64,000 bases of DNA from Buttiauxella agrestis ATCC 33320 (GTDB lineage: Bacteria > Pseudomonadota > Gammaproteobacteria > Enterobacterales > Enterobacteriaceae): positions 4,278,001-4,342,000 of the forward strand of contig JALKFA010000001.1 of NCBI GenBank assembly GCA_024169445.1, given 5' to 3'. The notes beneath the pieces were generated by a model, which saw only the letters and a program-made list of their open reading frames with translations, was not told where the DNA came from and made no database searches. Within the stretch, counting starts at the first letter, position 1; the number at the start of each line of letters is the position of its first letter. Shown piece by piece: positions 51,564 through 61,293 of the stretch. A program made the translations under genes and the position numbers.

Positions 51564-52805
51564 TTAAAACCAAGGTATTAATTTAGTTTTATATGCAAGG
51601 TACCAGGTACCAATAAAACGAAGAAACATTGAAATTGCAAATGCGATTGCCACTCCTTGAATCCCTAGGCCACTCATTAAATAAAGTAACAATAAGATAT
51701 TGATTACTCCACAAGAGACGGTCAGAATTGACAACTGCCCAGTTTTTTTTGCATAAAATAGGTAATTTGTAACCATTAGATACATACCTAAAAAAACTTG
51801 TCCAATACAAAGCCAACTAACAACCCTTCCTGCCTCCATATATTTTTCACCAGCAATCAGAACAACTGCCCATGGTGAAATATAAAATGCAACTCCTCCA
51901 CTGACGATTAAAATCGAAAAATAGATATAAGTCTTTATAGCAATATGGCGCCTGTATTTGTATGCTTGAGTAGATAACTTTTCAAATAACCAAGGCATAA
52001 ATGCCTTATTTAAAGCATCAAAAAAGACCACCATTCCTAAGCTCAGTTGAACCGCAACCATATAAATACCTGCCTGACCAGGACCAAGTTTAGTGTTAAT
52101 AAAAAAACGGTCTACCGAACTGAGCAGGTAGATTCCAAAAACATGAGGGATTAATGGAATGCTAAACTTTAAAGCATCAATAAACATATCTTTTTTAAGA
52201 TTATTTATGCGAATTAACTTATCTCTAAAAATTAAAACAATAGTGATTATAAAAATAAGCATCATCGAATATAGATGAGATTCTATTCTACCCTGGGCCC
52301 CTTTTACAAGGATGACAACAAACATGATTGAAGAAAAAAATAAAGCACTACTCTGTCCAATCTGAAGTAAACCAAATCTAATTGCATCCCCTCTAATCTG
52401 CCATTGATTCAATCTGAATTGAACTACGAAATTAATGCCACCAATTAAGATAGCACAAATTACCCAGTAAAAAGGAATACCTAAAAACCCAACTATTTCA
52501 TTTGAGAATAAATAAGCAAGAGGTAAGATTATTATTAAGCTAGTTACAAGCAGAACAAAACAAGCTCCATTATAATTCTGTTTATACAAGGTATCTTTAT
52601 CATCATAATAAATTCTTGCCATTGCACCAAGAGTGTTAAAGGCAATAAGAGAAACCAATCCGGTAATAACCGTTTGAAAAATTGCAACCTGCCCATATTC
52701 TGAAACAGTCAAATATCGCGTTAGAATGGGTAATAAAAAAAAAGGAATTGCTGCATTTAATATATTTGCGAACAAATACATTGAAGTTTTTCTATAAAAT
52801 GACAT
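51564..52805 (-). CDS. wzx: O-antigen flippase Wzx
   Basis: Polysaccharide-transport membrane protein of 413 residues with about 12 transmembrane helices, starting RKTSMYLFANILNAAIPFFLLPILTRYLTVSEYGQVAIFQ, the typical N-terminus of Wzx/RfbX proteins. It moves the undecaprenyl-diphosphate-linked repeat unit across the inner membrane. Wzx and Wzy together show that the O antigen uses the Wzx/Wzy pathway rather than an ABC transporter. Confidence 0.92.
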   Translation of the reverse strand: MSFYRKTSMYLFANILNAAIPFFLLPILTRYLTVSEYGQVAIFQTVITGLVSLIAFNTLGAMARIYYDDKDTLYKQNYNGACFVLLVTSLIIILPLAYLFSNEIVGFLGIPFYWVICAILIGGINFVVQFRLNQWQIRGDAIRFGLLQIGQSSALFFSSIMFVVILVKGAQGRIESHLYSMMLIFIITIVLIFRDKLIRINNLKKDMFIDALKFSIPLIPHVFGIYLLSSVDRFFINTKLGPGQAGIYMVAVQLSLGMVVFFDALNKAFMPWLFEKLSTQAYKYRRHIAIKTYIYFSILIVSGGVAFYISPWAVVLIAGEKYMEAGRVVSWLCIGQVFLGMYLMVTNYLFYAKKTGQLSILTVSCGVINILLLLYLMSGLGIQGVAIAFAISMFLRFIGTWYLAYKTKLIPWF

Positions 52806-53018
52806 ATCGTTGTCGTTCCGCGCTATATTATAACCTATGAAATAAGTTGGAATTCATTACCTGGCACAGTAATATTATAATCACCTAAACTAACTCACCT
52901 TTTTAATAGTGCACGATGTGATAATTCGATTGATATAAACAATCGCTAACGACTTAATTAGATAGCATACCTCCATAACATTGCTCAGCATGCTAATAAT
53001 CACAAGATAACAATTAGA
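52806..53018. other. AT-rich intergenic gap within the O-antigen cluster
   Basis: A 213-base gap between rfbC and wzx with no recognisable gene, terminator or repeat. It may mark a recombination junction between the rml block and the serotype-specific genes. Confidence 0.4.
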
Positions 53019-53570
53019 TCATTTCAAATAAGCTGCAATATATTTAGAGAGTTGCATATTATTTTTATCTTTCTCGGAAAGAATAACATCAGTAACTGGC
53101 CATTCAATTTTTAAGTCTTCATCATTCCACATAAGTCCCTTCTCATAAGAAGGAGCATAATAATTAGTTGTCTTGTATACAAATTCAGCGGCTTCACTCA
53201 GCACCAAAAATCCATGTGCAAATCCTTCAGGAATCCAAAGTTGACGTTTGTTTTCGGCAGAAAGATTCACCCCTATCCATTTACCAAAAGTCGGTGACTC
53301 TTTTCTGATATCGACTGCAACATCAAAAACTTCACCAGCTACGCAACGCACTAATTTTCCCTGTGCGTAAGGAGCTAACTGGTAGTGAAGCCCTCGCAGC
53401 ACGCCCTTACAAGATTTTGAATGGTTGTCTTGAACAAAATTCACTTTATAGCCAACTGCTTCTTCAAATATTTTTTGATTAAAACTCTCAAAGAAAAATC
53501 CGCGTTCATCACCAAATACTTTTGGCTCAAAGATTAGTACGTCCGGAATATCCGTTTTTATAATATTCAT
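53019..53570 (-). CDS. rfbC: dTDP-4-dehydrorhamnose 3,5-epimerase RmlC (RfbC)
   Basis: Third step of dTDP-L-rhamnose synthesis; 183 residues. The cupin fold motifs are present: FEPKVFGDERGFFFESFNQ, FVQDNHSKSCKGVLRGLHYQ with the catalytic His, and WIPEGFAHGFLVLS. It follows rfbA by one base. In this cluster the order is rmlB-rmlD-rmlA-rmlC, as in E. coli and Salmonella. Confidence 0.96.
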   Translation of the reverse strand: MNIIKTDIPDVLIFEPKVFGDERGFFFESFNQKIFEEAVGYKVNFVQDNHSKSCKGVLRGLHYQLAPYAQGKLVRCVAGEVFDVAVDIRKESPTFGKWIGVNLSAENKRQLWIPEGFAHGFLVLSEAAEFVYKTTNYYAPSYEKGLMWNDEDLKIEWPVTDVILSEKDKNNMQLSKYIAAYLK

Positions 53571-53571
53571 T

Positions 53572-54450
53572 TTAATAACCTTTGACCATGTTCAGTAGAT
53601 ATTTTCCATAATCATTTTTTGATAGAGGGGCTGCTAATTTTTTGATTTGCTCGGCATCAATAAAACCTTTACGGAATGCAATCTCTTCCGGGCAAGCAAC
53701 CTTCAACCCCTGACGTAACTCTATAGTTTGAATAAAATTGCTAGCTTCTATTAAGCTCTGGTGAGTACCTGTATCCAACCAAGCATAACCGCGCCCCATC
53801 ATAGCTACGGACATACGGCCCTGCTCCATATAGATGCGGTTAATATCAGTAATCTCTAATTCACCTCGAGGGGAAGGCTTTAGACTTTTGGCCATTTCAA
53901 GTACGCTATTATCATAAAAATACAAACCCGTTACTGCATAGTTACTTTTTGGCTCAAGCGGTTTTTCTTCCAGCGAGATGGCATTGCCGTCTTTATCAAA
54001 TTCAACCACCCCATAACGCTCTGGGTCATGTACATGGTAGGCAAATACAGTAGCGCCAGACTCCTTCGTAACTGCATTTTCAAGTTGTTTCTGAAGATCA
54101 TGGCCGTAGAAAATATTATCCCCAAGTACCAGTGCACAATCATCTTTACCAATAAATTTTTCACCGATGATAAATGCTTGTGCCAAGCCATCTGGGCTTT
54201 CCTGCACTTTATATTGCAGATTCAGTCCCCACTGAGAACCGTCACCAAGCAACTGCTCAAAACGAGGAGTATCCTGCGGAGTGCTGATAATCAAGATATC
54301 GCGAATACCGGCAAGCATTAAGGTGCTCAACGGGTAATAAATCATTGGCTTGTCATAAATTGGCAGCAGTTGTTTACTTACTGCCATCGTCACAGGATAT
54401 AAACGCGTACCAGAACCACCAGCAAGAATAATACCTTTTCGTGAAGTCAT
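53572..54450 (-). CDS. rfbA: Glucose-1-phosphate thymidylyltransferase RmlA (RfbA)
   Basis: Makes dTDP-glucose from glucose 1-phosphate and dTTP; 292 residues. The nucleotide-binding motif is [16 protein letters not shown] with the following [17 protein letters not shown], then [10 protein letters not shown] with the metal-binding Asp and [20 protein letters not shown]. It is feedback-inhibited by dTDP-rhamnose in other species. Confidence 0.96.
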   Translation of the reverse strand: MTSRKGIILAGGSGTRLYPVTMAVSKQLLPIYDKPMIYYPLSTLMLAGIRDILIISTPQDTPRFEQLLGDGSQWGLNLQYKVQESPDGLAQAFIIGEKFIGKDDCALVLGDNIFYGHDLQKQLENAVTKESGATVFAYHVHDPERYGVVEFDKDGNAISLEEKPLEPKSNYAVTGLYFYDNSVLEMAKSLKPSPRGELEITDINRIYMEQGRMSVAMMGRGYAWLDTGTHQSLIEASNFIQTIELRQGLKVACPEEIAFRKGFIDAEQIKKLAAPLSKNDYGKYLLNMVKGY

Positions 54451-54499
54451 ATTAATTTTCCGTTTTTGAAAGCGATCTGTGATAAAACCACTTAATAAT

Positions 54500-55405
54500 C
54501 TATTGCAATGCTTTCGTCGCCGCGAAAATTTCAGCTAACATGCGCTTAACACCTACTTCCCACGTAGGTAGTATCAACCCAAATGTCTTTTGGAATTTCT
54601 GAGTATCGAGACGTGAATTTTGAGGCCGGCGAGCCGGTGTAGGATAAGTGTTAGTAGGTACTGGATTTGTTTTACTCACTGCCAGCTCCAAACCTGCTTT
54701 TTTTGCTTCCGCAAACACCAGATTGGCATAATCAAACCAGGTTGTCGTCCCGGATGCAACAAGGTGATATAAACCGGCAACTTCAGGTTTGCCAAAAGCT
54801 GTTTTTATCGCATGAGCCGTGCAATCTGCAAGGAGTTCGGCACCTGTAGGCGCACCAAATTGATCGTTAATTATGGAAAGCTCTTCACGATCTTTTCCAA
54901 GACGCAGCATTGTCTTCGCAAAGTTATTCCCTTTGCCAGCAAAAACCCAGCTGGTACGGAAAATGAGATGACGTGTGCAATATTGTTGCACCGCAAACTC
55001 TCCGGCAAGCTTCGTTTCACCGTAGGTATTTAAAGGTGCGGTTGCATCCGTCTCAACCCACGGTTTGTCTCCGTTACCGGGGAATACATAATCAGTGGAA
55101 TAATGAATGAGCCACGCGTTAATTTTCTCAGCTTCTTTGGCAATTGCCTCAACGCTAGTCGCATTCAGTAATTGGGCAAAATCACGCTCACCCTCGGCTT
55201 TATCCACTGCAGTATGGGCGGCGGCGTTAACGATAACGTCTGGTTTTACCCGGCGAACTGTTTCGGCAACACCTTCAGGGTTACTAAAATCACCACAATA
55301 TTCTTTTGAATGGACATCAACAGCAATAATATTACCCAGCGGAGCCAGGGAACGTTGCAATTCCCAACCAACCTGCCCTGTTTTGCCGAAGAGTAAAATA
55401 TTCAT
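54500..55405 (-). CDS. rfbD: dTDP-4-dehydrorhamnose reductase RmlD (RfbD)
   Basis: Final NADPH-dependent reduction giving dTDP-L-rhamnose; 301 residues. An SDR fold with [16 protein letters not shown] at the N-terminus, STDYVFPG, and the catalytic Tyr-x3-Lys as YGETKLAGE. It overlaps rfbB by four bases and is 49 bases from rfbA. Confidence 0.96.
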   Translation of the reverse strand: MNILLFGKTGQVGWELQRSLAPLGNIIAVDVHSKEYCGDFSNPEGVAETVRRVKPDVIVNAAAHTAVDKAEGERDFAQLLNATSVEAIAKEAEKINAWLIHYSTDYVFPGNGDKPWVETDATAPLNTYGETKLAGEFAVQQYCTRHLIFRTSWVFAGKGNNFAKTMLRLGKDREELSIINDQFGAPTGAELLADCTAHAIKTAFGKPEVAGLYHLVASGTTTWFDYANLVFAEAKKAGLELAVSKTNPVPTNTYPTPARRPQNSRLDTQKFQKTFGLILPTWEVGVKRMLAEIFAATKALQ

Positions 55406-56487
55406 TTGCGCTCACCGTAGTTTTGCTCAATCCAGGTTCTATAAGTACCGCTTTTGATATTATCAACCCATTGTTGATTAGTTAAATACCATTCAACAGT
55501 TTTCCGGATCCCACTTTCAAATGTTTCTTGTGGTTTCCAATTCAAATCATGACTAATTTTGCTTGCATCAATAGCATAACGACGGTCATGACCAGGACGG
55601 TCAGCGACATAGGTTATTTGCTCACGATAAGAGGTGTTCTTAGGAACCATCTCATCGAGCAAATCGCAAATGGTCAGTACCACATCGAGGTTTTTCTTCT
55701 CGTTATGCCCACCGATGTTATAAGTTTCACCTAGCGCTCCTTCAGTAACAACTGTATATAAAGCACGCGCATGATCTTCAACATATAACCAGTCTCGGAT
55801 CTGGTCACCTTTGCCATAAACCGGTAAATCCTTCCCTTCCAGGGCATTGAGAATAACCAATGGAATCAATTTTTCTGGGAAGTGATATGGACCGTAGTTG
55901 TTGGAACAGTTAGTTACAATGCAAGGAAGCCCGTAGGTACGCTGCCATGCGCGAACTAAATGGTCACTTGATGCTTTCGAGGCGGAATAGGGGCTGCTCG
56001 GTGCATAAGACGTAGTTTCGGTAAATAGCGGTAGAGCTTTCCTTTCCTCACATTCATCTGGATGGGGCAAATCACCATACACTTCATCCGTAGAAATATG
56101 ATGGAAGCGGAAAACTGATTTGCGTTCTTCGCTTAATTGTGACCAATACGACCGTGACGCTTCAAGTAAAGTATAAGTACCAACAATATTGGTTTCTATA
56201 AATTCAGCAGGGCCGGTAATTGAACGATCGACATGGCTTTCGGCAGCCAAATGCATGATGGCATCTGGTTGATGTTCAACCAAAATTTTATCCAGTGCAT
56301 TTCTATCGCAAATATCTGCTTGAACAAATACATAGCGATCATTGCCAGACACTTCCGCTAATGATTCAAGATTGCCTGCATAGGTTAATTTATCGATGTT
56401 TACTACACTATGTGGAGTGTTATTGATTATATGGCGTACAACTGCTGAGCCAATAAAACCAGCTCCTCCAGTAACAAAAAGCTTCAC
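55402..56487 (-). CDS. rfbB: dTDP-glucose 4,6-dehydratase RmlB (RfbB), GTG start
   Basis: Converts dTDP-glucose to dTDP-4-keto-6-deoxyglucose; 361 residues. Extended SDR with [41 protein letters not shown] and the Tyr-x3-Lys as YSASKAS. The start codon is GTG at 56487. It begins the rml block, which follows a 158-base AT-rich gap after legF. Confidence 0.96.
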   Translation of the reverse strand: MKLFVTGGAGFIGSAVVRHIINNTPHSVVNIDKLTYAGNLESLAEVSGNDRYVFVQADICDRNALDKILVEHQPDAIMHLAAESHVDRSITGPAEFIETNIVGTYTLLEASRSYWSQLSEERKSVFRFHHISTDEVYGDLPHPDECEERKALPLFTETTSYAPSSPYSASKASSDHLVRAWQRTYGLPCIVTNCSNNYGPYHFPEKLIPLVILNALEGKDLPVYGKGDQIRDWLYVEDHARALYTVVTEGALGETYNIGGHNEKKNLDVVLTICDLLDEMVPKNTSYREQITYVADRPGHDRRYAIDASKISHDLNWKPQETFESGIRKTVEWYLTNQQWVDNIKSGTYRTWIEQNYGERK

Positions 56488-56645
56488 GTAGGCATCTCTC
56501 TTAAGATATTAAATTAATATTCAATTAAAATCATAACTTGGCTGTTAATTAAACTGTGCGTTATTTATTATTTCAGTCATAATTATTTTATTAGCCACAT
56601 ACTTACTAAAAACTTAATTATCTACATTGCATAAAATTAGTTTAT

Positions 56646-57350
56646 CTAAACATTTTGACTTGCGCTTTTAATTCTCAACAAATAGTCTGCAAAATCAAAA
56701 TCAATTTGTTCATCAATATCAACGGAATCTTTTGCATCCATAATGTATGCAAATGACTTTTCTGTATATAAATTATTAAAATCACAAATCAAATGGCGAT
56801 CAATTATATATATACCACCATTAATCCTATAGTAAGTCTTATGCTCCTGACTACGTTTATAATTTTCAGGAGGAATAAAACCCTTCATTGAATGATCGGA
56901 AGGTAATAGATTACAAATCTCTATTGAATGCTCAAGCTTACATACGGATACAATAGCACTTGCTGCTTTTTCATTTTTCAAAGAGAATGCATCAATAATA
57001 TGTTGCGCGGTTCGCAGTGGAGATGTTGGCTGCAATATTGCTATCGTTTCAACCACCTCATTTTCTTTCTCTAACCATTCAACAAGATCAATAACCACAT
57101 CGGAAGTTGTTGAGGTGTCCCTTGATAATTTTTTTCCTCGCAGAAATGGAACTTCCGCTCCATATTTCATTGCTATTTTTTGTATTTCAGTACAATCAGT
57201 GCTAACAATGATCTTATCAAATATATTCGATTGAAGGGCGGCTTCTATTGTCCATGCAATCATAGGCTTACCCGCTAGAAGTTTGATATTTTTCCCGGGT
57301 AATCTTTTACTTCCACCTCTTGCCGGAATTACTGCTACCGTGAGAGTCAT
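56646..57350 (-). CDS. legF: CMP-legionaminic acid synthetase LegF (acylneuraminate cytidylyltransferase family)
   Basis: Cytidylyltransferase of 234 residues that activates a nonulosonic acid with CTP. The family motif is VAVIPARGGSKRLPGKNIKLLAGKPMIAWTIEAAL, followed by ILQPTSPLRTAQHIIDAF. The family includes NeuA, PseF and LegF; the legB/legC/ptmE neighbours make legionaminic acid (or an epimer) the likely substrate. It overlaps the ptmE-like gene by four bases. Confidence 0.85.
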   Translation of the reverse strand: MTLTVAVIPARGGSKRLPGKNIKLLAGKPMIAWTIEAALQSNIFDKIIVSTDCTEIQKIAMKYGAEVPFLRGKKLSRDTSTTSDVVIDLVEWLEKENEVVETIAILQPTSPLRTAQHIIDAFSLKNEKAASAIVSVCKLEHSIEICNLLPSDHSMKGFIPPENYKRSQEHKTYYRINGGIYIIDRHLICDFNNLYTEKSFAYIMDAKDSVDIDEQIDFDFADYLLRIKSASQNV

Positions 57351-58402
57351 TTTAGCCCCTCCAATATATCAATCTGAGCTTTATTAAAATCATCCATGCG
57401 TCCAATATCAAGCCAGTATTCATGAAGAGGAAACATTAGTACGTCTCTCTTCTTATCTATGTTCTGCTCTAGCAATGTGGGCATATCAATTCTTTCTTGC
57501 TTTGGTACATTCATAAATAACTCGGGACTAACAACGTATATCCCGGCATTAACAAAATAACGTTGTATAGGTTTTTCTTGCATACTAACAATGCGATGAC
57601 CATCACCACTTATGACACCATAAGGTATTTGATAGTCATACTCTCGTACACACATAGTCGCAATAGGTTGATATTTATTATGAAAATCCAGAAGTCGCTC
57701 AAAGTCTAATGTGGTAAGCACATCCCCATTAATCATAATAAGCGGCAACGTCGGTACATTGTCGGGCAATAACCCCAATGCGCCACCAGTTCCAAGAGGT
57801 GTATCTTCATGTACATAATTTATTTTCGCCCCCCACTTTGAGCCATCACCAAAATAGGTAGTTATTTGCTCTGGCATGTAATGAGTTGAAATATAAATAT
57901 TTTTAAAACCAACTTTAACAAATTGGTTAATTAATCTTTCCAGTATAGGTTTGTCACCTATTTTTAACATTGGTTTCGGACAATGATCCGTAAGCGGGCG
58001 AAGACGTGTACCAAATCCTCCAGCCATGATAAATACAGGATTATCAAACTTCCGATGTTCAGATGGATTATTCCATGTCTCAAGTCCAACAACGATGTTT
58101 GAGTTATTGACGATTGGTATCGCGAGAATACTTTTATCCTGCATTTTCGCTAATACATCCGCTCGTGATGCATTTGTTGATGAAATGATCGGGGATTTAT
58201 TCATTGTTTCGTGAATTGGCGAATTCAAATCTATATTATTGAGGAGTGCTCGTCTGATATCACCATCAGTAACTACTCCTAACAATGAAAATTTTTCATC
58301 TACCACTAAAGCGATACGCAATGCTTCACGGTTAATGATTTCCAATGCTTCACGAATAGTGCATTTTGGGCCAATTAGCACTTTTTTCCATTGTTGTGTC
58401 AT
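57347..58402 (-). CDS. ptmE: CBS-domain nucleotidyltransferase, PtmE-like (glucosamine-1-phosphate guanylyltransferase)
   Basis: Protein of 351 residues with two parts. Residues 1-120 are a CBS-domain pair (LVVDEKFSLLGVVTDGDIRRALL, then LAIPIVNNSNIVVGLETW). Residues 125-351 are a sugar nucleotidyltransferase (VFIMAGGFGTRLRPLTDHCPKPMLKIGDKPILE, MINGDVLTTLDF). This architecture matches PtmE of Campylobacter, which makes GDP-glucosamine for the GDP-linked legionaminic acid route. Similar CBS-NTP proteins act elsewhere, so the exact reaction is inferred from the neighbours. Confidence 0.78.
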   Translation of the reverse strand: MTQQWKKVLIGPKCTIREALEIINREALRIALVVDEKFSLLGVVTDGDIRRALLNNIDLNSPIHETMNKSPIISSTNASRADVLAKMQDKSILAIPIVNNSNIVVGLETWNNPSEHRKFDNPVFIMAGGFGTRLRPLTDHCPKPMLKIGDKPILERLINQFVKVGFKNIYISTHYMPEQITTYFGDGSKWGAKINYVHEDTPLGTGGALGLLPDNVPTLPLIMINGDVLTTLDFERLLDFHNKYQPIATMCVREYDYQIPYGVISGDGHRIVSMQEKPIQRYFVNAGIYVVSPELFMNVPKQERIDMPTLLEQNIDKKRDVLMFPLHEYWLDIGRMDDFNKAQIDILEGLK

Positions 58403-58422
58403 ATATTACCTTCAACCTGAAA

Positions 58423-59058
58423 TCATTTAATTAGCATTTTTCCAGAGTAACAGATTTTATTTTTCTCTAGAGTTCTGGAAAGAACGGCTCCAGCGGCGAC
58501 AATTGCCCCTTCATTTATTTCTATATTCGGAATTACCGTTGCATTGGCTCCAATAAAAACATTATTATCAGTTTTAACTTGACCGCACAGAATTGCTCCT
58601 GGGGAAATAAAGTTATATGTCCCAATAGTGCAATCATGCTCAATTATCGCGCCGGTATTAATAACTGTATGCGCATTAATTGTTGCTCCAGAATGAATGA
58701 CAACACGGTTTAATATCTGCACACCTTCATGTATATTTGCAAATTCTGAAACACAAGCATTCTTAGATATAACTGTAGCAAATCTATATCCTAACCTTAT
58801 AAATTTTTCATTTATATCATGTCTTATTGTTGAACGAGGAAACATACCTACCGCGTTAACCAAATCAACATTTTGATTTGAGAATTGTTCTATATCCGAA
58901 TCAGAGCGAAACAGTTGTATCCCTGCAAATACTTTCCGGCTTCCGATACCATCAGGACTTATAATGGCTTTTATTTCTTTTCCCTGGTCTTTAAGAATAT
59001 CAACAAGTACACTTGCATGGCCTCCCCCCCCAAGGATAACTATCGGTCTGTTACTCAC
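58423..59058 (-). CDS. NeuD/PglD-type sugar acetyltransferase, likely LegH
   Basis: Left-handed-beta-helix acetyltransferase of 211 residues. The N-terminal part (VILGGGGHASVLVDILKDQ) is the Rossmann-like PglD_N domain. The C-terminal part has hexapeptide repeats (ISPGAILCGQVKTDNNVFIGANATVIPNIEINEGAIVAAGAVL) and a catalytic His in GAIIEHDC. In a legionaminic acid cluster the needed acetyltransferase is the one for the 4-amino group of the 4-amino-4,6-dideoxy sugar made by LegB and LegC (LegH role). An O-acetyltransferase of the NeuD kind is the alternative. The start is GTG at 59058, overlapping legI by eight bases. Confidence 0.75.
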   Translation of the reverse strand: MSNRPIVILGGGGHASVLVDILKDQGKEIKAIISPDGIGSRKVFAGIQLFRSDSDIEQFSNQNVDLVNAVGMFPRSTIRHDINEKFIRLGYRFATVISKNACVSEFANIHEGVQILNRVVIHSGATINAHTVINTGAIIEHDCTIGTYNFISPGAILCGQVKTDNNVFIGANATVIPNIEINEGAIVAAGAVLSRTLEKNKICYSGKMLIK

Positions 59059-60124
59059 TGATTAAATCTCCAGCCTGATATTTGGACCTGGATTCTTTCC
59101 CTAAAATTTCCCAGTAACTATAAGGTGACATCCCTATTCCAGGTCGTTTAATCGTGAGATTGTCAGCAGTAAAAACTTCACCTACATTAATATCTTTTGC
59201 AGCAACTAAGCTCTTACGTGCAACAGATTTATTTTTTATTTCAGATACTGTTGGTGTTTTGACTTTGCTTCCCAATGCTTGTTCAACTTGACGGATAGCT
59301 GCCACCATCAAAGCCAACTCATTAGGCTCGAGAGATGCTTTATGGTCAGGTCCATCCATGTTTTTATCAAGTGTGAAATGTTTTTCTATAACAGATGCAC
59401 CTCTTGCTACAGCTGCTATTGGAATTGTAATACCCGTACTGTGATCGGAATATCCTGCTGGTAAATCAAATGCATCTCTCAGAGTATCCATGACACGTAA
59501 ATTAATTTCATTCATAGGTGCTGGATATTCAGTTGTACAATGTAAAATAACGACCTTATCTTTTAGAGCTTTTTGCCCTTCTTCTGAAGAATATGCTTGA
59601 TGGAACTTTTCCAGACTTGGGAGTTCTTCCTTTGATGCTGTATAACCAAAAGCAATCACACCGAGCGCGGCTTCAATTTCAGAGAGTGTTGCCATGCCCG
59701 TAGAAATAATTATGTCACATCCTGTTCGGGCGTGCTCAAGAACCAATGGAGCATTAGTTAACTCGCCTGATGGTAATTTAAGCCTTTTTATTCCCAAGTC
59801 GTTTACAAGAAAGTCAAGGCTTTCTGAATCAAATGCAGTCGATAAAAATTCTATTCCCAGCTCATCACAATAAGATACTAGCTTATGATGAGTATCCCAC
59901 GATAGTTCAAGCCTGCTGAGCATTGCAAGCTGGGATTCCTGTTTTTTTGTATTAGCTACTTGATATTCGGCTTGCTTTGCCTCTGCTGTGACTAAATTTT
60001 TCGCCTTGAACGTCTGGAATTTTACTATATCAGCTCCAGCTTTATATGCTGCATCAACAAGTTTGAAGGCGATTTTTTCATCACCATTATGGTTAACACC
60101 AGCTTCAGCAATAATTAGCGTCAT
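59051..60124 (-). CDS. legI: Legionaminic acid synthase LegI (NeuB family)
   Basis: Condenses a 6-deoxy-diacetamido mannose-type sugar with phosphoenolpyruvate; 357 residues. The NeuB domain begins IAEAGVNHNGDEKIAFKLVDAAYKAGADIVKFQTFK, with LKLPSGELTN, HCTTEYPAP, AGYSDHSTGI and IEKHFTLDKNMDGPDHKASLEP. The C-terminal SAF domain (SVARKSLVAAKDINVGEVFTADNLTIKRPG) closes over the active site. The specificity for legionaminic rather than sialic acid comes from the neighbouring genes. Confidence 0.86.
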   Translation of the reverse strand: MTLIIAEAGVNHNGDEKIAFKLVDAAYKAGADIVKFQTFKAKNLVTAEAKQAEYQVANTKKQESQLAMLSRLELSWDTHHKLVSYCDELGIEFLSTAFDSESLDFLVNDLGIKRLKLPSGELTNAPLVLEHARTGCDIIISTGMATLSEIEAALGVIAFGYTASKEELPSLEKFHQAYSSEEGQKALKDKVVILHCTTEYPAPMNEINLRVMDTLRDAFDLPAGYSDHSTGITIPIAAVARGASVIEKHFTLDKNMDGPDHKASLEPNELALMVAAIRQVEQALGSKVKTPTVSEIKNKSVARKSLVAAKDINVGEVFTADNLTIKRPGIGMSPYSYWEILGKESRSKYQAGDLISE

Positions 60125-60135
60125 ATTGTTTCACT

Positions 60136-61293
60136 TTATAAGTCGTGGAAAGTTTTACTTGGATTAAATTGTAATTTTTTAATCATCTTAATAATCCTAG
60201 CGCTTGCATCACCCTGCCCATAAGGATTGTAGATAACTTCATTTTCTTCAATGTACTCAAGGGTAACAGCATGGAGGATTGCTTTGACAATGTCTGATTT
60301 TTTTGCAGCACAATTGAGTACACTCTTTGCCGCTAAGCGACCTTTCTGACGTTCACCGATATTAACGGTAGGAACATTAAATGCAGGAACTTCGATAATA
60401 CCACTAGAGGAATTACCAATAACTACAGAGGCATGTTTAATCGCACTTAAATAACGAACTTGACCTAATGATGGAATCGCTAGAACTTTTTTTGGATGTG
60501 TCCTGGCATAATCCTCCAGTAGAGGGATTATTTGTCGACCACCGTCATCTGCATTCGGGTAAGTTAAAATAATCTGGAAACCATCAAACTCTTCCAATGC
60601 AGATAGTATTTCCATAAAACTTTTTGCAGGTGGCTCATTACTCAAAGTTACGGGATGATAAGTAACTAAAAAATAAGGTTGAGACAGTTTAAAATTAAGC
60701 GATGTAGCTAATTCATCGACCGTCATGAAAGTACTGCGTTTGAGATGATCTAATCCTACTGCCCCGATGTTTTCTACACGAGATGGTTCCTCTCCCAACT
60801 GGATAACCCTTTTTCTGGATTCTTCAGTAGAGGTGCCATGCAAATAACTTAGTTTTGTTATCGCATGACGAATTGCATCATCATATGCACCTTCAGTAAT
60901 TTCACCTCCATGTAAGTGGAACACGGGGATCCTCAATATCATAGCGGTTTGTGCTGCTGCAAGAGCCTCAAAACGATCGCCGAGGATTATCAGTACATCA
61001 GGTTTTAGCCTCGCTAATGCATCAGTAAATCCTAGAACACCTAACCCCATACTTTTCGCCGTTCCAACCGCAGAGTCAGAAGAGAGCAATATTTCTATTT
61101 TTTCATCAATCGCAAATCCATCATTTTCTATTTGCTGCCATGTAGAGCCGAATTCAGGAGAAAGATGCATGCCGCTCACTATGAGTTGCAATTGTAATTC
61201 AGGATCACTTTGAATGTCTTTCATTAACCAGTACATGAGGCCATATTCGGCCCGCGTGCCAGTAAAAACAGCTACCTTACGTATTGAAGTCAT
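60136..61293 (-). CDS. legG: Hydrolysing nucleotide-sugar 2-epimerase LegG (NeuC family)
   Basis: UDP/GDP-sugar 2-epimerase with hydrolysis of the nucleotide, 385 residues, giving the free mannose-type sugar for LegI. The family pattern is VAVFTGTRAEYGLMYWLMKDIQ, LGDRFEALAAAQTAMILRIPVFHLHGGEITEGAYDDAIRHAITKLS and VIGNSSSGIIEVPAFNVPTVNIGERQKGR. PseG-type hydrolases of the pseudaminic pathway are unrelated, so this gene argues for legionaminic acid. It overlaps legC by four bases. Confidence 0.86.
   Translation of the reverse strand: MTSIRKVAVFTGTRAEYGLMYWLMKDIQSDPELQLQLIVSGMHLSPEFGSTWQQIENDGFAIDEKIEILLSSDSAVGTAKSMGLGVLGFTDALARLKPDVLIILGDRFEALAAAQTAMILRIPVFHLHGGEITEGAYDDAIRHAITKLSYLHGTSTEESRKRVIQLGEEPSRVENIGAVGLDHLKRSTFMTVDELATSLNFKLSQPYFLVTYHPVTLSNEPPAKSFMEILSALEEFDGFQIILTYPNADDGGRQIIPLLEDYARTHPKKVLAIPSLGQVRYLSAIKHASVVIGNSSSGIIEVPAFNVPTVNIGERQKGRLAAKSVLNCAAKKSDIVKAILHAVTLEYIEENEVIYNPYGQGDASARIIKMIKKLQFNPSKTFHDL

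Noticed and set aside
59051-61293. N-acetylneuraminic (sialic) acid synthesis genes neuB and neuC
   Set aside because: The families match, but legB-type dehydratase, legC-type aminotransferase and ptmE next to them indicate a 5,7-diamino-nonulosonic acid.
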